Below are positions 6,004 to 12,163 of a stretch of DNA of 13,046 nt, piece by piece. Position 1 is the first letter of the stretch. Each line of letters starts with the position of its first letter. The DNA is taken from assembly GCA_028685945.1 (NCBI GenBank), contig JAQUCZ010000012.1, positions 1 to 13,046 on the forward strand, written 5' to 3'. Both the position numbers and the translations under genes were made by a program. Under the pieces are notes generated by a model. It saw only the letters and a list, made by a program, of their open reading frames with translations, was not told where the DNA came from and did not search any database. Origin of the DNA: Sulfurimonadaceae bacterium (lineage in GTDB: Bacteria > Campylobacterota > Campylobacteria > Campylobacterales > Sulfurimonadaceae).

Positions 6004-7266
6004 TTACTCTTGCAACCTTTTTATTTTAGCTCCCACATTCTCTAGTTTTTTCTCCAAAGAATCATACCCGCGGTCAAGATGGTAGATACGGTGGACGTTG
6101 GTGATTCCATCGGCGACCAAAGCCGCAAGCACGAGTGCGCTCGAAGCGCGCAGATCGGTTGCCATGACATCGGTGCCGCTGAGTTTTGTTTTGCCCACTA
6201 CGGTCGCAATATTGCCGCTTAGGGTGATGTTTGCGCCCATACGCTGAAGCTCGCTCACATGCATAAAACGGTTTTCAAAGAGACGCTCTTCTATAATAGA
6301 AGTGCCGTTTGCTTGTGTGGCAAGTGCCAAAAATTGTGCTTGCATATCGGTCGGAAATCCCGGATACTCTTGGGTGATGATCTTGATCGGCTTTAAAGTT
6401 TTAGCAGGGTGGATCGTCATCGTTTGGGGGGCAATGGAAAATTTGCACCCCATCTCTTCGAGTTTTGCTATCACCGCGCCCAAGTGGGACGGTTCGACGT
6501 TTTCAAGCGTCAAAGTAGATTTGGTAATCGCCGCGGCACACAGATAGGTTCCCGCTTCGATACGGTCGGGGATGATGCTAAACTCGTCGATGTCGATAAG
6601 TTTGCCGTTTGTGCCGTGGATTTTTAGCGAAGCACTGCCGATCCCCTCGATTTTTACCCCGTTTGCGTTTAAAATTTCGCAGAGTTGCACCACTTCCGGT
6701 TCGCGTGCGGCGTTGGTGATGGTGGTAACCCCTTTTGCCAAAGCTGCCGCCATGACGATGTTGGCGGTTCCCGTAACGGTGATTTTATCAAAAATGATAT
6801 CGCACCCTTTTAAGCCTTTAGGGGCATTTGCTTGTACGTACCCTGCTTCTATGTTTATCTTGGCTCCCATTTGCTCTAGTGCTTTAAGATGCAGATCGAT
6901 CGGGCGCTGCCCAATGGCACATCCCCCCGGAAGCGATACTTCACAGTGTCCAAAGCGCGAAAGGATGGGACCGAGTACCAAAATAGAAGCGCGCATCGTT
7001 TTGACGATGTCGTAGGTTGCTTTGGTTTGGGTGAGGGTCGATGTATCGACTTCCATCGCATCGTTTTGCATCTCGCAGGTTGCACCGAGGTTTGAGAGAA
7101 GTTTCAAAAGGGTTTTGATGTCGGCGACTTGAGGGAGATTTTTGATTTTGACTTTGTTTTTTGCAAGGATAGTCATCGCTATAAGAGGAAGCGAAGCGTT
7201 TTTTGCACCTGAAATTTTGATCGTTCCGTTGAGGGATTTAACCCCTTTTATTTGTAAGTAATCCAT
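6004..7266 (-). CDS. murA: UDP-N-acetylglucosamine 1-carboxyvinyltransferase
   Basis: 420 residues from ATG 7266. MurA transfers enolpyruvate from PEP to UDP-GlcNAc, the first committed step of peptidoglycan synthesis in the cytoplasm. Visible are K22-N23 in SGAKNAS, the PEP-reactive C116 in LPGGCAIGQRP (so fosfomycin-sensitive type, not the Asp variant), R92 in KTMRAS, and catalytic D307 in YPGFPTDMQ. The frame opens further to 7320, but the extra 18 residues (MAPLKLKFNY...) are not part of the family, while ATG 7266 has AAGAGA 5 nt upstream and gives the usual MurA start. It is divergent from the 7399 gene and convergent with hspR. Confidence 0.95.
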   Translation of the reverse strand: MDYLQIKGVKSLNGTIKISGAKNASLPLIAMTILAKNKVKIKNLPQVADIKTLLKLLSNLGATCEMQNDAMEVDTSTLTQTKATYDIVKTMRASILVLGPILSRFGHCEVSLPGGCAIGQRPIDLHLKALEQMGAKINIEAGYVQANAPKGLKGCDIIFDKITVTGTANIVMAAALAKGVTTITNAAREPEVVQLCEILNANGVKIEGIGSASLKIHGTNGKLIDIDEFSIIPDRIEAGTYLCAAAITKSTLTLENVEPSHLGAVIAKLEEMGCKFSIAPQTMTIHPAKTLKPIKIITQEYPGFPTDMQAQFLALATQANGTSIIEERLFENRFMHVSELQRMGANITLSGNIATVVGKTKLSGTDVMATDLRASSALVLAALVADGITNVHRIYHLDRGYDSLEKKLENVGAKIKRLQE

Positions 7267-7347
7267 CGGTCTCTTTGCAATATAATATTGGTAGTTAAAT
7301 TTTAGTTTAAGTGGCGCCATTATATCTTTTTTCTATGGGAATTGGGA

Positions 7348-7353
7348 TATAAT
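7348..7353 (+). promoter_or_regulatory. -10 box (TATAAT) for the 7399 gene cluster
   Basis: Consensus TATAAT 45 nt before the start at 7399. The immediate sequence is nearly symmetric (GATATAATC), so it could also serve leftward for murA. No -35 box is clear. Confidence 0.5.
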
Positions 7354-7398
7354 CGCATACAATAGGCATTTTTTTCGTCAATTATATGAGGAAGCATC

Positions 7399-7830
7399 AT
7401 GAGTTCAGCTTTAGACAGATTAAAAAACTTGACCAATAAAATCTCGAGTTATGAGTTGGCAAGGAAGAATAATTTAGAAATTTTAAAAAATCTCTACGGC
7501 GAAATCGGGATCGACAAAAAAGTGGAAAGTTTCGAGAAACTTTTTGCATTTAAAGCGGTCAACCTCTCGGGTGCATCTTTGAACAAAGAGAACCTCGGCG
7601 AGGTAAAAGAGGGGAAATATTTACAAATCTTAGCGATCGGCTACGATAAAAATGCCGTGATTAAAGCATCGAATATCTCTTTGGGGTACTACGGCAGGGC
7701 GCAGAACGTCGATGAGGTACTTAAAAATAAAGTGATTGAATTTGTTTTGCGCTATAGATTCGAGAAAAGTTTTATGACGTTGGAGCATTACCACGAGATG
7801 CTTGAGGGGTTTAAGCCCGAAAATGTTTAA
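7399..7830 (+). CDS. Conserved-looking protein of unknown function
   Basis: 143 residues, soluble, mildly basic. Residues about 1-48 are helical and charged (SALDRLKNLTNKISSYELARKNNLEILKNLYGEIG). The remainder alternates strands and helices (YLQILAIGYDKNAVIKASNISLGYYG, then EFVLRYRFEKSFMTLEHYHEML). No catalytic motif, signal peptide or membrane segment is visible, and I do not recognise the family. AGGAAG (7389-7394) with 4 nt spacing supports ATG 7399. It heads a compact five-gene cluster ending with rsmD; the next gene overlaps its end by 8 nt, suggesting coupled expression. Confidence 0.75.
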   Translation: MSSALDRLKNLTNKISSYELARKNNLEILKNLYGEIGIDKKVESFEKLFAFKAVNLSGASLNKENLGEVKEGKYLQILAIGYDKNAVIKASNISLGYYGRAQNVDEVLKNKVIEFVLRYRFEKSFMTLEHYHEMLEGFKPENV

Positions 7831-8362
7831 GTTTTATTTTTTGCTTTGGGCGAGGTGGGCATTTTTTGTGACTCTTTACAGCTCTGTGAGCGCCGTAATT
7901 CTGGCTTTGTTTTTTACGTTGGGGAGTTATTTGTATCAGGGGGCTCCGCAGATAGATGTGCAGATAAAAGAGGCGCTTTGGAGCGTTTTTTTCTTTTGGC
8001 TCGGCGTGGCATGGAGCGTTAGCATCTTGGGAACACTCTTTTTTAGGCTTAAAACGATTTTTAATACTTGCATCGGTGGTTACAGGTTAAGGTTGCTCTC
8101 ATGCCAAAGCGGCGAACCTTTGAAGGTTATAGGAGATAGAGATATCGTAAAAGTGTGGCGTAAATGGTTCATGCTGCTCTTATGGCTTGTTGCCGCGCTG
8201 TCGTTGTTTTTGGCTCTTTTCTTTTTTGTTTTTTATGACAAAGAGGGGGCTTTTGGATGGTTTAACATATACATGCTTTACGGGCTGATTCTCTTGGCGG
8301 GGTATCTCTCTTTTATGTTGCTTGGGAGTCTATGCAAAAAAGTGAGAACGCAGCGATGCTGA
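7823..8362 (+). CDS. Integral membrane protein, about four helices, unknown
   Basis: 179 residues from ATG 7823. Hydrophobic segments at about 3-33 (long, perhaps one bent helix), 47-72, 108-134 and 142-168, with basic residues in the loop between segments two and three (RLRLLSCQSGEPLKVIGDRDIVKVWRKW), predict an inner-membrane protein with that loop in the cytoplasm. A TTG at 7802 would add seven residues but lacks a convincing Shine-Dalgarno; ATG 7823 overlaps the upstream gene by 8 nt. The end overlaps the exonuclease gene by up to 31 nt. No family recognised. Confidence 0.7.
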   Translation: MFKFYFLLWARWAFFVTLYSSVSAVILALFFTLGSYLYQGAPQIDVQIKEALWSVFFFWLGVAWSVSILGTLFFRLKTIFNTCIGGYRLRLLSCQSGEPLKVIGDRDIVKVWRKWFMLLLWLVAALSLFLALFFFVFYDKEGAFGWFNIYMLYGLILLAGYLSFMLLGSLCKKVRTQRC

Positions 8363-9075
8363 TTTTTTTGGATCTCGAGACGACGGGGCTGGAAGAGGAT
8401 GCAAAAATTTGTTCCGTCGGTCTTATCGGCGTAGAAACAGACGGAACGCTCCATGCCATGTACGAACTTCTCAACGAAGGCAAAAAGATCCCTCCTCAGG
8501 CGTCTGCCATCCATCATATCACAAACGAAATGGTGCGCGGCAAGCCGAAGTTGCTAGAGAGCGAAGTGTACGCTTTTTTGCAAAAACATAACTCTAAAAC
8601 CACGACGATAGTTTCCCATAATGCTCCGTTTGATCTGCAAAAACTTATGGCATGCGGTTACGAGTTTGCAGGCGAGACGATCGACACGCTGCGCCTAACG
8701 CGCGCTCTTATTCCGGAATGTGAATTTTTCTCTTTGCAGTTTTTGCGTTACGAGCTGAAGCTGTACAAACAAGAGCCGTCCGAATGCTTGGCATGTGGCA
8801 TGCAAGATGGTGTGACGCCGCACAACGCTTTGGGGGATGCTTTGGTGACGAAACTTTTGTACGAGTATCTTTTAGAAGACACATGCCATGAAAAAATGGT
8901 AACACTCTTGGAGCGGAAAATACTTTTGCATAAGCTTCCTTTCGGCAAATACCAAGGGCGCACCATCGAAGAGATAGCGGCGTACGATCGCGGCTATTTG
9001 GAGTGGATTTTGTCCAATATTCTGGATTTGGACGAGGATTTGCGCTATAGTATCGATTATCATTTAAAAGGGTAG
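8332..9075 (+). CDS. ExoX-like DEDDh 3'-5' exonuclease
   Basis: 247 residues. Residues 9-183 are a DnaQ-type exonuclease domain with the full DEDDh set: D14 and E16 (LDLETTGL), D101 in SHNAPFD, H164 and D169 in PHNALGDA. Residues about 203-245 (PFGKYQGRTIEEIAAYDRGYLEWIL, then DLDEDLRY) match the C-terminal domain of E. coli exodeoxyribonuclease X, a likely DNA-binding module. The same order and length favour ExoX, used in repair, over the polymerase proofreading subunit. ATG 8332 has GGGAG 3 nt upstream; ATG 8356 (MLIFLDLE), inside an ATGCTGA overlap with the preceding stop, is an equally plausible start. Next gene 2 nt on. Confidence 0.85.
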   Translation: MQKSENAAMLIFLDLETTGLEEDAKICSVGLIGVETDGTLHAMYELLNEGKKIPPQASAIHHITNEMVRGKPKLLESEVYAFLQKHNSKTTTIVSHNAPFDLQKLMACGYEFAGETIDTLRLTRALIPECEFFSLQFLRYELKLYKQEPSECLACGMQDGVTPHNALGDALVTKLLYEYLLEDTCHEKMVTLLERKILLHKLPFGKYQGRTIEEIAAYDRGYLEWILSNILDLDEDLRYSIDYHLKG

Positions 9076-9077
9076 AG

Positions 9078-9449
9078 ATGAAGGTGGCAGTTGAATGTAA
9101 GTCTCCGTTGTTACAAAAATCTTTGGAGCTTTTTTTGGCAAAATATTTGTGTACGACAAAACATTGCGATATCGTTATACGCGATGAAAAAGTGCCCGGC
9201 GATGCACGTTCTTTTTATATTTCGAGTGAAAAAAGTGCCGATTTGGTTAAACCGTTTTCAAAATCGCAACTCATTTTGGCACTCGAAAACAGACTCAAAA
9301 ACACTTCTCTAAGAGCTTCGCAAGAGGATGCGGCACAAGAGAAAACCGAACCGCTTAATTTCGATATCTTGGAAAAAAGAATCGAGTTTTTAACACGCGA
9401 ATACCAACAAAATATTATCAATGCAGTGCGGGCGTTTTATGAAAAATAG
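9078..9449 (+). CDS. Small protein resembling a shortened, degenerate receiver domain
   Basis: 123 residues. The first 75 look like a response-regulator receiver with the middle removed: strand and helix KVAVECKSPLLQKSLELFLAKY, strand CDIVIRD, strand SFYISS, then KPFSKSQLILALENRL, which mimics the conserved KPF and last helix. The acidic pocket is not recognisable, so phosphorylation is unlikely. Residues about 76-95 are a polar linker and 95-123 a charged helix (DILEKRIEFLTREYQQNIINAVRAFYEK), possibly a coiled coil. The receiver reading is my inference from local pattern, not a firm family match. The gene lies 2 nt after the exonuclease and overlaps rsmD by 11 nt. Confidence 0.65.
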   Translation: MKVAVECKSPLLQKSLELFLAKYLCTTKHCDIVIRDEKVPGDARSFYISSEKSADLVKPFSKSQLILALENRLKNTSLRASQEDAAQEKTEPLNFDILEKRIEFLTREYQQNIINAVRAFYEK

Positions 9450-10038
9450 CAATATAACAAAAAAAATCGTGGCGGGAAAATTTAAAGGCAAAACCCTTAA
9501 GCTCCCTTCAAAAGAGACCACGAGAAGCTCCAAAGGGATTGTTTTGGAATCGTTTTTTAATACGATCCAATTTGCGATTATCGATGCGACGTTCGTCGAA
9601 GTGTTTTCGGGAAGCGGTTCGATCGGTTTAGAAGCACTTAGCCGCGGAGCGCAAAAGATCGTTTTTATGGAAAAAGACAAAGAGGCGCTGAAGGTTTTAA
9701 AAGAGAATATAGCGCAAACCGATCCGAGCAGTTGCGAGGTTGTAGCGGGCGATAGCTTTGTAAATATCGCTTCGGTGGTCGCAACGCTTAAACGAGAGGG
9801 GAGAGAGGCGTTTTTTTATATCGACCCTCCTTTTAGCATCCGCGAAGGGATGGAGGATATTTACGAGAAGATGATAGCAATGATCGCTTCGCTCCCAAAA
9901 GAGGCGGTAAAAATGATCGTGTTAGAGCATATGAGCGGCTTGGAACTGCCCAAAGAGATCGCCGTTTTTAGCAAGAAAAAATCGAAAAAATTCGGAAATA
10001 CGAGTCTGACCTACTACCTAAGCGAAGAGATGGAATAA
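9439..10038 (+). CDS. rsmD: 16S rRNA (guanine966-N2)-methyltransferase
   Basis: 199 residues from ATG 9439. RsmD methylates G966 of 16S rRNA using SAM. Visible are the N-terminal GKFKGKTLKLPS and TTRSSKGIVLESFFN (equivalent to the family's RPTxDRVRESLFN segment), SAM motif I EVFSGSGSIGLEALSRG (54-70), E78 at the end of the second strand, and the catalytic DPPF (129-132). ATG 9421 would add six residues with no Shine-Dalgarno; 9439 overlaps the upstream stop by 11 nt and gives the family start. The 3' end carries the sigma-54 element for flgI, so reading through rsmD enters the flagellar genes. Confidence 0.9.
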   Translation: MKNSNITKKIVAGKFKGKTLKLPSKETTRSSKGIVLESFFNTIQFAIIDATFVEVFSGSGSIGLEALSRGAQKIVFMEKDKEALKVLKENIAQTDPSSCEVVAGDSFVNIASVVATLKREGREAFFYIDPPFSIREGMEDIYEKMIAMIASLPKEAVKMIVLEHMSGLELPKEIAVFSKKKSKKFGNTSLTYYLSEEME

Positions 10039-10046
10039 GAATTGCT
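10031..10046 (+). promoter_or_regulatory. Sigma-54 (RpoN) -24/-12 promoter element for flgI
   Basis: TGGAATAAGAATTGCT has GG (10032-10033) exactly 10 nt before GC (10044-10045) and a perfect TTGCT -12 element. It agrees with TGGCACG-R-N3-TTGCW except at three -24 positions. It overlaps the rsmD stop codon. Expected transcription start is near 10057. RpoN drives hook-basal-body genes in Campylobacter and Helicobacter. Confidence 0.7.
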
Positions 10047-10077
10047 TTTTCCTTGCAAGACGTCAAGGAATCGCAAT
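10041..10077 (+). promoter_or_regulatory. RNA hairpin that would mask the flgI ribosome binding site
   Basis: ATTGC (10041-10045) pairs with GCAAT (10073-10077) and TTCCTTG (10049-10055) with CAAGGAA (10064-10070): 12 pairs with an 8-nt loop and a 3x2 internal loop. The 3' arm holds the Shine-Dalgarno AAGGA and two bases of the flgI ATG. The 5' arm lies upstream of the predicted sigma-54 start, so the structure can exist only in read-through RNA. Confidence 0.55.
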
Positions 10078-11122
10078 GAAAAAACTACTACTTCTTTTTT
10101 TGGTATCGACAACCATTTATGCTACAAAAATCACCGACGTGGCGAATATAGTCGGTGTCCGCGACAACCAGATTATAGGCTACTCCCTCGTGGTGGGTCT
10201 TAAAAAAACGGGGGACGGAACCACTTCGCAATTCACGCTTCAATCGATCTCGAACATGCTTCGCGCCATGAATATCGATATGCTTCCCCAAGACATTAAA
10301 TCAAAAAACGTTGCCGCGGTCGTGGTAACTGCAAACCTCAAACCTTTTGCAAGACAAGGGGACAAGTTCAACGTCGTCGTTTCATCGATCGGGGATGCGA
10401 AATCTCTGGAGGGGGGAACCCTGCTTATGACGCCGCTTAAAGGGGTGGACGGTAAGATTTACGCTTTGGCGCAGGGGAGTATCAGTATCGGGGGGAAAAA
10501 CGAAAAAGGCGCGGGAAGCGAATCGCACCCTACAACGGGGCTCGTGTATGACGGCGGTTTGGTAGAGCGCGAGATCAACATCGATCTTTACAACCAAGAG
10601 TTTGCGACCCTCTCTTTAAAAGAATCCAATTTTAACAACTCCGTAAACGTCCAAAAAGCGATCAACGGTTTTTATGCTTCGCAAATTGCCGTTGCGATCG
10701 ATCCTAGAACCGTACGCCTTAAACGCCCGCAAGATAAATCTATGGTGGAGTTTTTGGCGGAGGTGCAGCAGATCGATATCGACTACAAACCAAAAAGCAA
10801 AATCGTTATCAACGAAAGAACGGGAACGATCATTGCAGGGGTCGATATTTTCGTCAAACCCATCGTGATGACCCACGGCGACATTACGATCAAGATTAAA
10901 GAGCAAGAGATACCGCAACAGCCGGCAGGTTCTATGGTGGTGGATCAAGAAACGGTAATAGGTCTTAACGAAAACGAGCTCTATACAAAAGAGGGCACTA
11001 CGACGGTGGCAAATCTGGTGCGCTCTTTGCAAAAGCTGGGTGCTACCCCCAAAGATATTATTTCTATTTTAGAGGCGATGAAGAGTGCGGGAAGCATCTC
11101 GGCCGATCTGGAGGTGATCTAA
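10076..11122 (+). CDS. flgI: Flagellar P-ring protein FlgI
   Basis: 348 residues, usual family length. FlgI is exported to the periplasm and forms the P-ring bushing around the rod in the peptidoglycan layer. A Sec signal peptide is clear: MKKLLLLFLVSTTIYA, with cleavage likely after A16. The mature start TKITDVANIVGVRDNQIIGYSLVVGLKKTGDGT is the typical FlgI N-terminus, and VVVTANLKPFARQGDKFNVVVSSIGDAKSLEGGTLLMTPLKG (about 82-123) is diagnostic. The end (NLVRSLQKLGATPKDIISILEAMKSAGSISADLEVI) is complete. AAGGA (10065-10069) precedes ATG 10076. It is followed by flgJ with a 1-nt overlap (TAATG). Likely controlled by the sigma-54 element at 10031. Confidence 0.97.
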   Translation: MKKLLLLFLVSTTIYATKITDVANIVGVRDNQIIGYSLVVGLKKTGDGTTSQFTLQSISNMLRAMNIDMLPQDIKSKNVAAVVVTANLKPFARQGDKFNVVVSSIGDAKSLEGGTLLMTPLKGVDGKIYALAQGSISIGGKNEKGAGSESHPTTGLVYDGGLVEREINIDLYNQEFATLSLKESNFNNSVNVQKAINGFYASQIAVAIDPRTVRLKRPQDKSMVEFLAEVQQIDIDYKPKSKIVINERTGTIIAGVDIFVKPIVMTHGDITIKIKEQEIPQQPAGSMVVDQETVIGLNENELYTKEGTTTVANLVRSLQKLGATPKDIISILEAMKSAGSISADLEVI

Positions 11123-11430
11123 TGAGCTTATACGGCGGTATCTCTTCGGGGGTAGAAACGGCGATGCTTGCACAACAGCATCAGGTTCCAAAGATCGATC
11201 CCAAAGCTGAAAATAAAGCCCTGCGTGAACAAACCGATGCTTTTGAATCGGTGATCCTTAAAATGCTTTTGGACAACGCGATGAAAGACGAGAAAAATCT
11301 TTTCTCGCAACAAAACGATCCGGGAGACAAAATCTATAAGTCGATGTACCGGGACGAGCTTGCAAAGGTGAGTGCGGGAGGATTTGGATTTTCTCAGATG
11401 TTGTATGAGTATTTGAGCCAAAAAGTTTAA
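11122..11430 (+). CDS. flgJ: Rod-binding protein FlgJ (short, no muramidase domain)
   Basis: 102 residues containing only the rod-binding domain: ALREQTDAFESVILKMLLDNAMKD (about 34-57), then YKSMYRDELAKVSAGGFGFSQMLYEYL (about 73-99), the conserved pattern of the FlgJ N-terminal family. The peptidoglycan hydrolase domain present in enteric FlgJ is missing, as in other Campylobacterota, so another enzyme must open the wall for the rod. Its ATG shares the A of the flgI stop (TAATG), giving translational coupling. Its stop codon begins the sigma-28 promoter of flgM. Confidence 0.88.
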   Translation: MSLYGGISSGVETAMLAQQHQVPKIDPKAENKALREQTDAFESVILKMLLDNAMKDEKNLFSQQNDPGDKIYKSMYRDELAKVSAGGFGFSQMLYEYLSQKV

Positions 11431-11454
11431 TCTATTCTCGCAATGTGCCGATAT
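11428..11454 (+). promoter_or_regulatory. Sigma-28 (FliA) promoter for flgM
   Basis: TAAT (11428-11431), 15 nt, GCCGATAT (11447-11454), against the consensus TAAA-N15-GCCGATAA: one mismatch in each box and exact spacing. It lies 38 nt before the flgM start. FlgM is the sigma-28 antagonist, so this would form a feedback loop. flgM also probably receives read-through from flgI-flgJ. Confidence 0.75.
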
Positions 11455-11465
11455 GGTGCTAACAA

Positions 11466-11480
11466 AACTCGTTGCGAGTT
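11466..11480 (+). other. Six-bp hairpin directly upstream of the flgM Shine-Dalgarno
   Basis: AACTCG-TTG-CGAGTT is a perfect stem with a 3-nt loop and abuts GGAGG (11481-11485). It has no U-tract, so it is not a terminator. It may act as a 5' mRNA stabiliser or tune flgM translation; this is inference. Confidence 0.45.
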
Positions 11481-11492
11481 GGAGGATAGAAA

Positions 11493-11705
11493 ATGGTATC
11501 AAATATAAACGGTTCGAGTGTCCGCAGTGCTTACGCAAATAGTTTCGCGGAGCCTAAAGAGACTCAAAAATCGGAAGTAAAAGCAAATATATCAAAACAA
11601 GGTGATATGAGCAAGATTGAAAAGATCAAAGAGTCTTTGCAAAACGGTGAGTATCGGATCGACCTACATGCCTTGTCCGAAAAGATAGCGGACGAGTTGC
11701 TCTAG
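11493..11705 (+). CDS. flgM: Anti-sigma-28 factor FlgM
   Basis: 70 residues. FlgM binds sigma-28 (FliA) and holds late flagellar genes off until the hook-basal body is ready. The N-terminal half is polar and low in hydrophobics, as expected of a disordered region. The C-terminal half KIEKIKESLQNGEYRIDLHALSEKIADELL (41-70) matches the conserved sigma-binding helix pattern of the family. GGAGG 7 nt upstream supports ATG 11493. It is preceded by a sigma-28 promoter and followed at 28 nt by the flgN-like gene. The protein is short, as in other Campylobacterota. Confidence 0.9.
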   Translation: MVSNINGSSVRSAYANSFAEPKETQKSEVKANISKQGDMSKIEKIKESLQNGEYRIDLHALSEKIADELL

Positions 11706-11733
11706 GGGTTTATTACATAAACAGGAGTTGGGG

Positions 11734-12162
11734 ATGTTGTCTCATCATTTACAAAGTGCACTTAGCGATCTTAGAGATATTATTCGTATCACGAAAGAGG
11801 ATATTGCAGATATTAAAGAAGCAAAACACGACTCTCAGTTTGAGAGACTCTCGCTAAAAGATGAGAAGATAAAAAGTTTTGAAGCAAAAAAAGCGATGAT
11901 CGATCATGCCATATCTGTTTTAATGAGCACAAACCCCCAAAAAGAACTTCCGGAACTTCTCAACGAAGAGCAACACCGCGCTTTGGACGAATTGCGAAAC
12001 GATCTTAGCGAACTCAGAGAGATCAATAAAGAGTATGCCAAATTGGTGCTTACCGTCAGTAATCTATATAACGCATTTTTGGAAAAATTGGTTCCGACCG
12101 AGATGCAGGGGTATAACAAAGTCGCATCGAAGAACCCCTCGATTTTAGAAGTGAGGGTGTAA
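11734..12162 (+). CDS. flgN: FlgN-like flagellar export chaperone
   Basis: 142 residues, almost entirely predicted helix and charged (LSDLRDIIRITKEDIADIKEAKH, SLKDEKIKSFEAKKAMIDHA, ALDELRNDLSELREINKEYAKLVLTVSNLYNAFLEKL), ending in a flexible tail. FlgN binds FlgK and FlgL in the cytoplasm and delivers them to the export apparatus. Sequence similarity is weak, as usual for this family. The call relies on length, coiled-coil character and position between flgM and flgK, the order also seen in Campylobacter jejuni. AGGAG (11723-11727) fits ATG 11734 with 6 nt spacing; an in-frame TTG at 11728 touches the Shine-Dalgarno and cannot be the start. It is 1 nt from flgK. Confidence 0.8.
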   Translation: MLSHHLQSALSDLRDIIRITKEDIADIKEAKHDSQFERLSLKDEKIKSFEAKKAMIDHAISVLMSTNPQKELPELLNEEQHRALDELRNDLSELREINKEYAKLVLTVSNLYNAFLEKLVPTEMQGYNKVASKNPSILEVRV

Positions 12163-12163
12163 G

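Larger units (their letters stand above)
135..8795. repeat. Dispersed 8-mer TTGGCATG, eight copies
   Basis: Copies are at 135-142 (minus), 935-942, 1851-1858, 1886-1893 (minus), 4435-4442, 5976-5983, 8100-8107 (minus) and 8788-8795. Five are extended to CTTGGCATG (135, 935, 1886, 5976 and 8788). A random 8-mer would be expected about 0.4 times on both strands of a window this size. The copies lie in different reading frames and in intergenic DNA, so a shared codon pair does not explain them. Function unknown. Confidence 0.6.

Noticed and set aside
6572..7015. A 147-codon open frame on the plus strand inside murA
   Set aside because: Antisense to intact murA with its catalytic Cys; no Shine-Dalgarno and no recognisable protein.
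7267..7320. Eighteen-residue N-terminal extension of MurA
   Set aside because: It has no family counterpart and no good Shine-Dalgarno, while ATG 7266 has AAGAGA and gives the standard N-terminus.
11443..11475. A second sigma-54 element before flgM (TGG...TTGC)
   Set aside because: GG and GC are 17 nt apart rather than 10, so spacing excludes it; the sigma-28 motif fits better.
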